This document shows positions 45,281-55,429 of a stretch of DNA of 64,000 bases, one piece after another. Under the pieces are notes generated by a model, which was given only the letters and a program-made list of their open reading frames with translations, made no database searches and was not told where the DNA came from. The stretch's first letter is position 1. The number at the start of each line of letters is the position of its first letter. A program made the position numbers and the translations under genes. The stretch is from Alisma plantago-aquatica (taxonomy: Eukaryota; Streptophyta; Magnoliopsida; Alismatales; Alismataceae), in assembly GCA_963693085.1 (NCBI GenBank), contig OY856409.1, positions 1,538,471,072 through 1,538,535,071 of the forward strand. The letters run 5' to 3'.

Positions 45281-46860
45281 GAATCCTCCTTTTTACAGTC
45301 GGGGGCTCATCTAGTTCTTCGGGAAATGGTGGCTCACTAGCTATTGGCTCACTTAACTCAGCATGATCTTCCTGTGGTGTCACATGAGGTGGATCACTAG
45401 GACTCCCAATATCAACATGGGGTGGCAAATGATCATCTTCGGCAATCTCAATCACAACATCACTACTCGACTGCTTTTGCTTGGCTTTGTCACTCTTTCT
45501 TTGACTTGCGGGCTGCTCAAGTGTTTTCCCACTCCTTAGAACTGTCACAACACTACCTTACTCATGATGGGGAGGGAGCATGTTGTGGCTGTGGAGAAGG
45601 TGGGTGACACTTGTGGTTGAAATTGAGGTGGAGAAGAGAATTGAGGGGGAGGAGAGAATTCAGGTTGGAAGGTGAAGTTTTGGGAAAATTGTGGTGGTGA
45701 AGGTGGTGGGGGGAGTGTAAGGCTTGGGATAGCCTTGAAAATGGTAGATGGGTTGCACTTGCATGGGAGGTGGATTGTAGAAAATTTGAGAAGAGGGCAT
45801 GGGCCCACTTGCTTCATTGTAACTCAAGATGGGTTTTGAAGGAAATTTTTCTTCTTGGAGAGAAATTATGGAAGATAGATGCTCTATCTTTTCTTCAAGC
45901 CTTGCAACATCTTTTTGGACATCATCAAAGATCTTCAATCTAGAGAGAACCTCTTCCTCAAACCTTGAGTTGTAGCTTGGACTTTGTGGTTCCTAGTAGC
46001 TATAGGAGTAAGGTGCCTTCACTTCTCCCACAAAAGAACCAATGTAGTTGACCGAATGGCAAGGACCATTTCCTCCTTGACTTTTCATGAGTTTCATCAT
46101 TTCTCCCATAGCCATCATCACTTGTGCATTGGGATCATTAGAAACAAAATGCTCACTAAAGATCTGACCCCCATCACAAACCATGCTAGAAGCTCAGTTC
46201 CTTGAATTTTTCACCAACTGCTCAAACAACAGCCATGACTCCTCTGGTGGCTTTGTCATGAAAACACCTCCATAAGAAGAATCCACTATAGCTTGATCCC
46301 TTGATGAAAAACTGGAGTAGAATGCTTGTATAAGATGCCACAAAGGTATCTCATGATGCGGGCACTCTCTCAACATCTTTTTCAACCTATCCCAAGCATC
46401 ATGGAATTTTTCATTACCCACTTGGATGAAATTCGCTACTGACCCCGCATTTGTGTCATCTTTGCAATAGAGTAGAACTTCCTCAAGAATGTCGTCTTCA
46501 TATCACCCCAACTCATGATGTCTCTCCTTGAATCATACCATTCCTTGGCCCTATCCTTGAGTGAAACAATGTGAGTTGAATTGAGTCATCACTAGCCGTC
46601 GATGTTCTGAAGGCGGCACACATCTCTAGGGCATCCACATGCTTGTAGGGGTTCTCACTCTTCGAGCCATAGAAGGTGGGAAGGAGCCCAAGAAGACCTG
46701 GAGGAATAGAGAATTGCTCCCCTTGCATTTGGGTGACTCTAGATCCAATAGGTGACTGATAGTTTCTCGGCATGAAGTAATCTTGCAAGGACTTGCGAGG
46801 TGCATTTTGGCCTACCATCTTGATTCCTCCTGAATGGCTTGTTACATGCACAAAGCACAA
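45261..46860 (-). pseudogene. Athila/Tat-type gag (Retrotrans_gag), broken
   Basis: The gene encodes the capsid-type protein of the element. The first frame (46860-46513) reads RKSLQDYFMPRNYQSPIGSR and FSIPPGLLGLLPTFYGSKSE, then PYKHVDALEMCAAF. After a frameshift, KEWYDSRRDIMSWGDMKTTF and RKFYSIAKMTQMR follow, then DAWDRLKKMLRECPHHEIPL and SYGGVFMTKPPEESW (46421-46194), the core Retrotrans_gag segment. A proline-rich and coiled-coil part (45938-45545) leads to TVLRSGKTL (45548 onward), the gag-to-protease landmark of Athila and Tat elements, then PPFPEELDEPP. The protein stops at the junction to the partial LTR. At least four frame changes occur. No CCHC knuckle was seen. Confidence 0.85.
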
Positions 46861-46991
46861 CCAAACAAAAGAAAGAAAGTTAGCAAACCAATATACACAA
46901 AGAATGCAAAGAATAATGAATAAAGAATAGAAATGATGAGGGTAGTAGGAAAAGTCAAAGTAAAACTAACTAGCTAGGCTGAGCGCCTCTA

Positions 46992-47010
46992 ATCCCCGAC
47001 AACAGTGCCA
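46992..47010 (-). other. Primer-binding site of the Athila/Tat-type element
   Basis: The minus strand reads TGGCACTGTTGTCGGGGAT, three or so differences from the TGGCGCCGTTGCCGGGGA site typical of Athila and Tat elements. Confidence 0.85.
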
Positions 47011-47017
47011 AAAAGCT

Positions 47018-49250
47018 TGGTGTGTCCGCTAGAGGTGCTACACACTAGCCGATTTGACTTGACTAGATGCGCCCCACGAGATCGGAACACACGGGAGGAT
47101 TCAATTTTGAAATTTATAAACCTAACAAACTCACCTAATTCTACTACAATAGCTACACCCACAAGCGCACGGGGTTGTCATAGTATAGGAAGGTGACAAG
47201 TATAGGGTCGATCCATAGGGAAAAGAGGGGACGCTAGAGCTAAATTTAGTTTCACTAGTTTCCTACAACGGAGACTAGGGTTAAGGGTTTTCAAAGGGGT
47301 TTTTGATTGTTAAACTACTATGAACAAACAAGGAATTAAAGGCAGGAACAAAAACTATGTTAACCCTAGACTAGATTAAGGCTAAACAAGAAAGAAAGGA
47401 CTAAGCTAGGTATGAAAGTGCAAATTACACTAAGGCAAGCAAGAGAGAAGTAAAAGAGCAATTAAAGAGCTACACTAGGCATGTAAAAGACAAGAGCAAA
47501 GCAAGAAGCTAACTAGGCAACAAATGAGCTAACTTATCTAAGCAAGCACATAACTAGGGTTTAAGCAATAAAGAGAGGTATGGGTTGTTTAGGGGTATGA
47601 ACTTATCACTTAAGTTGGGGATGACATATGAACATTATGATTCCATTTAGATTATCCAAACCAAACAACAAGTTAGAGTCTAATGAATTAACCTAAGCTA
47701 AAAACTGGCCATGGATATGCTACGTTGTGTGTAGGGGAACTAGTCCCTAACACCCCCTACTACCCTTACGATGATCAATTGGGTTAGGGATTAGATTTAA
47801 TTCAAGTAGAGTCTAATCAAGTCTAGGTTTCTAGATTAGACATTCCTAGGGCAATTAGGGGCCAAGGGTAGTAATGGGGGTGAAATTAGGGTTTTGAATC
47901 CCAATTCCCCCACATTCTAGCCTTGAGAAGGCTCCATGCTAATTGCACTCGAATCATCTAATCTAGCTACTTAGCTCTCACACTTAGGTTTAAGGAGATT
48001 GATTAGGATGTAAGAAGATGGGAGGCAACCTAGGGATCCAAGAATTGGACCTAGGGGCAAATCCCAAGATTTACACATATAAGTAATTTTCCTAAATTCC
48101 TAGGTGATTTCACACACAAACCAACAAGCAATTCATGGAGAATGAGATGCAAATAGAATGTAATCATTAAAATATGGAATTACAACGTTTACATGTCATT
48201 TTCTCCCAAATGGTATCAAAGTAACATAATTTCCCCCAAACAGCCCACCCAAGGGGCCTAGCTACTCATAACAAAGCAAAATACAAGGGGAAAGGAGATA
48301 GAATGAGTAGAGGAGTGAAAAGACATGATGAGCTCGGTGAAGACTCCTCCTTTTCCACCTCCTAGCAGCTGTAGCTCGAGCTCCCTCCTCTAAGGTAGGT
48401 GAATGGCATGGATGTGTGGTGGAAATGGGTGAAAATAATGGAAAACTAGGGTTTTGGTGGTAGAAATGGTGAAATGGAGGTGAAATGAAGTCGGAATGGA
48501 TGGAGGGTGAAATGGGGCAGCTGGAGTGGCTGTAGGGTAGCTCTCCTCGTGCCCCAGCTGCCACCTAGGTATATATAGGTGGTGTTGGAAGCACTAGGGT
48601 AAGTAGGGGTATTGTGGGGAAAATAGTGTAAAAAGTGTTACTTTTTGGGTGGCAGCACGACCGTGGTGGGTAGAGGTGAGAACGTCTGTGGTGGAAGAGA
48701 ACGGACGTTCTTATAAAATGTGAAATTACAAGTTGATGGGTGGAAATGAAGGTTGGTAGCACGACCGTGCTGGTGGCTAGGTAGTACGGCCGTGTTGGGT
48801 AGCACAACCGTGGTGGAGGAGTTTTGAGGAGGTCATTCCCCAGAGAACGCTCGGTTTGATCTTCATCTAACACGACCGTGCTGAGAAGCGTGGCCGTGGT
48901 GGGGTCTTCTTGGCATTGCCATGTTGGCCAACACGGCCGTGGTGGCTGAGTTGTAGAGTTGTCAATCAACCTATAACTTTTGTGTGATTGCCAGCACGAC
49001 CGTTCCTTGGCACCACGACCGTGCTAGGGTCTTCAAAGGCTAAAATAGCCTCAAAATTCATTATCAAAGGACTTCTTTGCTCAGAGTCGAAACTTGGCCA
49101 TTGGGGTAGGTTGAGGAAGCTCTTGGGGCCTTCTTTGGACCCCTCCATGAATGGAGGAACCCTCAGACTCCTTTTTTCTCTCTCTTCCATCCAAAGTATG
49201 ATCCAAGTACCTGAAAATAGCGCAAAGAACGTTCATAAGCGTATTTGGCA
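47018..49250 (-). repeat. 5' LTR of the Athila/Tat-type element
   Basis: Starts next to the primer site (TGGTGTGTCCGC on the plus strand) and contains the landmark AAGCGCACGGGGTTGTC...AGTATAGG...GGGTCGATCC usual in this clade. The far end is set at GTATTTGGCA (49250), which gives TGCCAAAT on the minus strand; this end is uncertain by some tens of bases. The distal 400 bp (48650-49025) contains the CACGACCGTG word cluster. Confidence 0.65.
48650..49025. repeat. GCACGACCGTGCTGG word cluster in the Athila/Tat-type LTR
   Basis: About ten copies of CACGRCCGTGSTG occur in 375 bp (near 48655, 48760, 48785, 48803, 48870, 48890, 48930, 48991, 49012), many as imperfect palindromes. The same core appears as perfect palindromes in the CACTA left end at 17615-17690. 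Two related but different words, AGAACGTCTGTGG and GAACGGACGTTC, sit among them. Confidence 0.85.
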
Positions 49251-49288
49251 ATGATAACCATATTGGGGCTTGCAATCTACTTTGTTTA

Positions 49289-49735
49289 CGGCTCGTTTTT
49301 TTGGGCTGCACATCTACGGTTGCAGTTCCAACTATGCATGTTTTCAAACTATTTACGTTTGGTATTGCGTAATTGTAACCAACATCTGGAAAATAAACTA
49401 CACGCTGTGGTTGGTTATAGAGAAAATAATGGAAAACCAACTGCGCACTTTTTAGGCGCAATTCACTTCCCCACCCGTTGCCCAGATAAAACCATACTTC
49501 ATGCTATACGAATAATACAGAGATCTATGGAAAATGTATGCAGCTATTGACTTCCCGTCAAAGATAAAATTCATTAGTGGCTGAAACCGCATCTTACCAA
49601 ACAAAATCAAAACAAAACTGTTAGTTTTACCTACGAGCAACCAAATAAATACATTGGATTTTCAACTATATACTTTTGATTTCCTGTTTGTTATTTACAT
49701 GTGTGGGTTGATTTTACACCCAACTAAATTAGCCC
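49289..49735. mobile_element. PIF/Harbinger-like MITE, 447 bp
   Basis: The left end CGGCTCGTTTTTTTGGGCTG and the inverted right end GGGCTAATTTAGTTGGGTGT align with about 13 of 20 positions equal. TTA flanks both sides (49286-49288, 49736-49738). No transposase is present. It lies at the edge between the Athila/Tat-type LTR and the RTE-type LINE. Confidence 0.55.
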
Positions 49736-49759
49736 TTAGATGTGATAAAAGCACAAAAA

Positions 49760-51320
49760 GGCACAAGATGAAGCCCTAAAATAGGGTTACATCAGTGCCC
49801 AACATTCACTCCAATAGAGCATGATTGACATATAGCTATTCTTTAAAACTTGCTTCTTAGTCTAAGACGGATCTTCTGGTCACATAATACTCCAATTATA
49901 ATCCTCCATTTCAACTATCCTATAGTGTACTTGTGACAAATGTCATTTTGGAGATCCCCATCTATTTGAATACTAGAAACCAAGTCATGAAATTAATCCC
50001 ATTTTGGTATATCTACTTCATCCAACTTGGATCCACTTATTCACGTTGCGAGATTGTTTGAAATTGCAATGCATATACTCAATTTTTCTCCTACTAATCA
50101 TCAATCCATTTTATTCCAATGCTTTTCTCAAAATTTCAACTTTATCATTCAATCAATATTTAGTTTTACCAATCAATACAATATCATCAGAAAATAAAAT
50201 ACACCAAGGAATATCATCCTGAACATTGTTTGTCAACTCATCCATAACAAGAATGAACACATATGGGATGAGTGTGGATCCTTGGTGTACCCGCAACTGA
50301 GATAAGAAATGTTGATGTCTCTCCTTTAGGAGTCTATACACTTGTGGTAGAGCTATCATACATATTTTTAATCAAGTCAATGCATTGGATTGGCACACTC
50401 TTTTTCTTTAAAACCATCTACAACACTTCCATGGGTACTCAATCATAAGCCTTTTTTCAAATCAATAAAAACCATATGAAGATCTATTTTTCTTTCTCTA
50501 TACTTCTCCATTACACTCCTTATAAAAAATAGTATATGCTGTTGATCTTCTAGGCATGAAACCAAATTGGTTATTTGATATCTGCATTTTAGATCTTAGC
50601 CTCTGCTCAATAATCCTCTCCCAAAGCTTCATTATGTTACTCATCAACTTGATACCTCTATAGTTTGTGAAGCTTTGAACATCACCTTTGTTCTTGTAGA
50701 TGGGGACTATAGTACTATTTCTCCACTCATCCAACATCTTCTTGGTCTTGATGATCTTATTAAAAAAAGTTTTTAAGTACATAACTCGTTGGTCCCCCAT
50801 GCTCTTCCATACATCAATGGTAATATCGTCTGGTCCACATACTTTTCTCATCTTCATCTTTTCTAAAGCATTCTTGACCTCAAATAATGAAATTCATTGT
50901 GTGTAAATATCTCTAGTATTCATGTCACACGAGTCTCTACCATTACATATAGTGTATCCATTGGAAAGCTTATGAAAGAAATTCCTCCATTGATTCTTAA
51001 TGTCATCGTCCTTTACCAACACTCTACCATCTTCATTCTTGATGCATTTTATTTGGCTCAAGTCTCTTCCTTCTCCTTTCACTTATATATATATATATAT
51101 TTGCTTCTCTTGTGTCCAACTTCTTATAAATATCATCAAAGTATCTAGACCTTACCTCCTGAACAACCTTTTTTCCTTCTTTCTTTTCTTTCTTGTATCT
51201 TTGAAACATTGTATTATCTTGATATTTGGGTAAAGTCTTATAGATCTCCCTTTTCAATTTAATAGCCTTATGTACTTCATAATTCCACCAACAAGTCTCT
51301 TTCAATGGAGGCATACAACC
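49760..51320 (-). pseudogene. RTE-type LINE reverse transcriptase, broken
   Basis: From 51314 the frame reads KETCWWNYEVHKAIKLKREI, the usual start of the linker, then KKLDTREANIYIYISERR, QIKCIKNEDGRVLVKDDDI, KVCGPDDITIDVWKSMGDQ, DEWRNSTIVPIYKNKGDVQS, NYRGIKLMSNIMKLWERIIE and NNQFGFMPRRST. In 50359-50153 it reads VHQGSTLIPYVFILVMDEL and WCILFSDDIVLIGKT, with the SDD catalytic pair intact. The C-terminal thumb (CDQKIRLRLRSKF and following, near 49880-49800) closes it. An (AT)n run at 51084-51101 lies inside the coding region. Stops and shifts separate most blocks. Confidence 0.85.
51084..51101. repeat. (AT)n microsatellite inside the RTE coding region
   Basis: About nine AT units translate in the RT frame as alternating Ile and Tyr, at a place where family members have a short GE-x-x-IYKLA motif. 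Confidence 0.9.
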
Positions 51321-51377
51321 TTTCGACTCCCCTAAAACCTCTTTGACAATTTTTGTTATGTAAGAACTCCTGTTATG

Positions 51378-52065
51378 TCACATAGTGCTAACATCAAACT
51401 CCAAGATCCAAGCTCCCTCCTTTATGAGTTTATCATGAATATGTTTTCCTTTAAGATTCCACCACTTGATCTTGCTATCTTGGTTTCTGTTATGATTACC
51501 TTTATTGGTCTTCATGTTAATATCTAAAACCACCAACCTATGTTGGGTCGTGAGTTCTTTGCCATGAATCACTTTCCTATCCTGACATACTTTAAGACAC
51601 ACCCATCTCGTAAGGAGGTAATCAATTTGGTTGCAACTGTGTCCACTCTTGGAAGTAATCTTATGTGATTCTCTATTCCTGAAATGGGTGTTTGTCAATA
51701 AACTGCAAAATCTCATATGCTCTCTCCTTCTTCGTTTGTGTTATCATATCCAAAACCACCATCAACTCTCTCATATCCAACATTGTTACTCCCTTCATGA
51801 CCATTTAAATCATTTTTAATAATGACCTTCTCCTCTGTCATTATCCCTGCATCAATTCATCCATGTCACCCAAAAAGTCCTTCTTAACCTCCTCCCTAAG
51901 GCCAACTTAGGGGGCATAAGCGCTAATAATATTAAAAATCTTTCCCCCAAGAACAACCTTAATATATATAATTCTATCGCCCATCTTGGTGATCTTAACA
52001 ACACCATCCTTCAACATCTTATCAATAATAACACTTATGCTATTTCTATGTTTATTAATACCTAT
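51378..52065 (-). pseudogene. RTE-type LINE endonuclease, partial and broken
   Basis: The minus strand from 52065 reads HRNSISVIIDKMLKDGVVKI, GDRIIYIKVVLGGKIFNIIS, AYAP, then EEKVIIKNDLNGHEGSNNVG (the usual D of GDLNGHVG reads N), GGFGYDNTNEEGES and, in the open frame 51716-51378, THFRNRESHKITSKSG, NQIDYLLTR and ELTTQHRLVVLDI. These are the middle and end of an endonuclease/exonuclease/phosphatase domain with the final H of the TTQHR motif kept. The N-terminal part with the catalytic Asn and Glu is missing because of 5' truncation. Confidence 0.8.
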
Positions 52066-52099
52066 ATATCACATTAATAAGTTATTAAGTAATTAAGTT

Positions 52100-55000
52100 G
52101 TATTAAGCTCACAAGTTGCAATTGGTGCTTTGATCCAGTGTTATAGTCTTATTAGCATGTTTTCATTCCTTGAGAAGGTATTGGATCTCATGCTTGAGAG
52201 TTTGCAAAAAGAATCATGTGAATTGGACCTCCGAGGCAATAGTTATGGCAGTTATAAGTTCCTTGGACTAATTTTGTAATTTACCTATTACTAGTTGGCC
52301 CCTTCCTTTTATCTTCTACCTCTTTCACCCGATCGAACAGTGCACCACTTGAAAGTGGGTGCACTCTGTAGCAGGCCGCAATCGAGGGTGAAGGGGGGGT
52401 CGATTTCTGGGTGATTCGACCTCCATAGCTCCGATTCACCTGGTGTCGAGCTCCTCTCTTCTTCTCCTACCTTCCTTCCTCTCTTCCTCGCCCTAACCAC
52501 CGCAGCCCTAACCTACTTGAGGGACATCAGCCGACCAGCAGCAGCAGCGCAGCTGCCTGTCATGAACCTGTTCCACAGTGTGCCGCCATCATCGAAAAGC
52601 AAGACGAGTCGATCACAACAGAACGATCGGTCGAGCAGTTTTTCCCCAATCGATACATCTTCGGATGATCCCAGCTCATCTAATTGGAGTCTAGAGATGT
52701 GGTAGTGGGATCTTGTTGCGTTTACTCTGAAGCCCTCTTCTTATGCTAATAGATACCAAGGAACCCGTGAAGAGGCTCATACAACGAACGACCTTTCTAT
52801 AGCATCATCATCTGGTGATCAAGGGTCTCCTAGCTTAATGGGTCAGTCAAAGTCTTCTCGTCCCATACTGGGTGATTATGCAGCAATGCCTAATAAAAGG
52901 GTCTAGGCAGATTTGGGTTGAATTTCGGCCATCTCGAACCGCGGTGAGTAGAATCTCACTTCCAATCGCACGAACTAACTCCAATAATCAGACAATTCAT
53001 ATGAAATCGGTGTTGTTCACAGATGTTAGCATTTACGTAGGTGTCGGGCAGTGCTCGCACCGCTCGATTTCTAAATTTGCACATTTTAGTTATTAACACT
53101 TGTACAATGCTAATTAGTTGACTGATATGTGCGATGTGAATTAATGAAATTACAAGATTGATCAAACCTAATTTACTCTTTTAAATGTTAAAATCAGTAG
53201 CGCACGACCAAAAACTGGACAGTTTGGGTATAAACCCAGGCTGTACAATTTTAGTAATTTAATTGATGCATAATTACAAAGAAATGAAGACGACATGAAT
53301 TCTTTCAAAGATAACCTGATTGCATGCTCTTGTTATATTTAAGGTGAACGATTTAATATTTACACAAATTGACATGTTTTACAAGATATCATTAGAAATT
53401 TTGAAATTTATATTCATAACTTGTGCAATAATAAGTAATTAACTCTTATTAGAGTTATGAGATGCTCAACCCAAGAAATCATTTAAAACTCTCAATTATT
53501 ATTAATAATTCGTGCCTTTATAAGAAAATAAATCATTGTTAAGTTATGTGATGCTTAATTCAAGATTAGGGTTGATGCACATGTTTTTATATTAAATCTT
53601 GCCATGACAAGTAATTTAACTCTTAGTCGAGTTATGTGATGCACAAATCAAGATTTGGGGTTGATGTGCATGTTTTTCTAGGAATTTTAGATAATTTACA
53701 AGTGCTACTGATGATTTCTTATATGTTGAGTAATCAACCCTTATCAATATATTAAGATGTTTAATTGCATGATTTCAGTATGAATATGCCCAGTTGACAA
53801 GTTTTCTATTTATTTAAATCTTCCTAAAAGTACAATATGTTGATTTCTCAGTAAATTATAATATTTGAGCATATTGCACTGCCAAGTTAGAAAGGGTATA
53901 CATGTTGCATTTATAAGTTTCAGATAAGTAGACTCGATACCATAGAGATACCAAAGTCAAGAATAAGCAAAAGAGAGATATAATATAGTAAGAGCTTTCT
54001 AAGGATAATAAAATAATAGACATAGGTGCCCTGACATTGTAGATTCCCTACGAATGTCTACACTATAGGGAGGAAATGATCCACCCTTGCAGTGACCAGT
54101 ATACGGGGATCGGAACGCACCCACAGATTGTGCGGGGAGACGAAGCCCTTGAGGAAGTCTCCTAAGAAAAGTAGGTTACCCAACATGAACCGGACGTCCC
54201 GGTGGTAACCCAAAGGTACCCACAGAGTGTACCAAGTTGAGGCCCACAGAGCGTCTCAGACCCTCCGCATGTGCACTCATCCTAGAGGAGAGGTCCAGTT
54301 AAAGGCCAGCTATTTAACCGCCTTAGTCAGACGTGACGGTTCGAGCCAAGAAAACCCGAACTCAGTTTTAGGCTTAGCTTCCCAGGTTTTAAGCTACGTC
54401 TTGTACGGTGAGATTGTAGTTCACTACAAGTCTTCATATGTAGAGTACACTGCATATGATCAGGGCATAAGATAAAATATGTTCATATAGGTTCACATAG
54501 TTTCTTATAAGTTACAGAGTTAAGAAAGATTTGAGTTAGTTTCACAGCAGTTGTCCTTTAAATGAAATTTTAGTATTCTCTATTATTTAATCGTATCTAC
54601 AATTTTGCAATAGTTGTTATCTTAATGAAATGTTGACATCTCCTGTCGTTTAAATTATTTTGTTTAGATCTACTCAGTATAGTATTATCTTGTATTTTAT
54701 TCCAATTAATAAACATAAATGAGTTATCTGTGATGGTTGGGTGAAATTCTATTCACTGAGCTAGTAGCTCACCAACCTACTGAAACATTTTTCAGGTCAG
54801 CGTCAGCACAAGGAAGTTGAAGGATCGTATCACCAAGATGCATAGAAGGTAGTGTTTAGTTAGGTTTAGAGGTCTCTTGTTCCTTTACCATCGGTCCTTG
54901 GGCGTGTGGTGAGATAGAGAGGATGTTATGTAATATACAACTTAAATTTACAGTTATATGTTGTGCTTCATATTTCGAATAGAACAGTGTAATATGACAT

Positions 55001-55300
55001 GTAAGTTTGGTTTTCCTCCTAATAGGGTTAATGGTAAGTTACTTCTGTAGTTTTATTTCAATTCAATGTTATTCGAGTTTTATGGTTTTCTTTTAAGTTA
55101 AATTTTAAGTGATCAAGTAAAGATAAGTTAAGAGTGGTTTACCGAGGGTGACACCCCAGTCTTCGGGGTCATTAGAGATGGCTCGGGGATCGAGGCATCC
55201 CAGGGAAAGCCCCAGGACCAGGTATATCTCGCTAAAACCATCCTTCCCATTACAAAGTCCTTGATACGATCTCCTGTTATGGGTTAATGGCCAGTAAATT
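52100..55300 (+). repeat. Probable Ty3-gypsy LTR, solo or flank, 3.2 kb
   Basis: The stretch has the composition of a long gypsy LTR of the Tekay/Del kind: an AT-rich start ending in TTTTGTAATTTACC (52273-52286), then a TC-rich leader-like block (52440-52500) and GC-richer sequence with decayed open stretches, a long AT-rich middle, a GC-rich block at 54000-54480, the phrase TTCACTGAGCTAGTAGCTCACC (54755-54776), and a final GC-rich block ACACCCCAGTCTTCGGGGTC (55151-55170). No second copy, primer site or target duplication was found, so identity and limits are uncertain. Confidence 0.4.
53440..53770. repeat. Degenerate tandem repeat of about 90-100 bp
   Basis: Three to four units each contain AGTTATGWGATGC, a CAA...CAAGA phrase and (in two) GGGTTGATGYRCATGTTTTT. 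They lie in the AT-rich middle of the probable gypsy LTR. Confidence 0.65.
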
Positions 55301-55429
55301 TTTTTTTGTTTCCTCTTCCTACTATGAGGCCATAAAACCCAACACTTATCCCATATGATGCTTCACCTAAACTAATCAGAGAAGGTAATTTCTTTTCTAT
55401 GTTTTAATATTTATAGGATTATGACGTTA

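Larger units (their letters stand above)
44703..49250 (-). mobile_element. Athila/Tat-type Ty3-gypsy element, gag only, internally deleted
   Basis: On the minus strand the order is 5' LTR (about 49250-47018), primer site, gag (46860-45261), and then directly a partial LTR (45280-44703). The whole pol is absent. The partial LTR corresponds to about 47805-47225 in the 5' LTR and lacks both LTR ends, so two deletions or one recombination joined gag to mid-LTR and mid-LTR to the neighbouring element. No target duplication can be tested. Confidence 0.8.
49740..52070 (-). mobile_element. RTE-type LINE retrotransposon, 5'-truncated
   Basis: The minus strand carries endonuclease then RT in the order and wording of plant RTE-type LINEs. 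The 5' end at about 52070 lies inside the endonuclease domain, the usual result of incomplete reverse transcription. The 3' end abuts the MITE at 49735. Frames are broken in at least six places. Confidence 0.85.

Noticed and set aside
52517..52705. Plus-strand 62-codon Ser-rich open stretch as a host gene exon
   Set aside because: It lies inside a probable gypsy LTR leader, has no splice-supported continuation, and no known motif.
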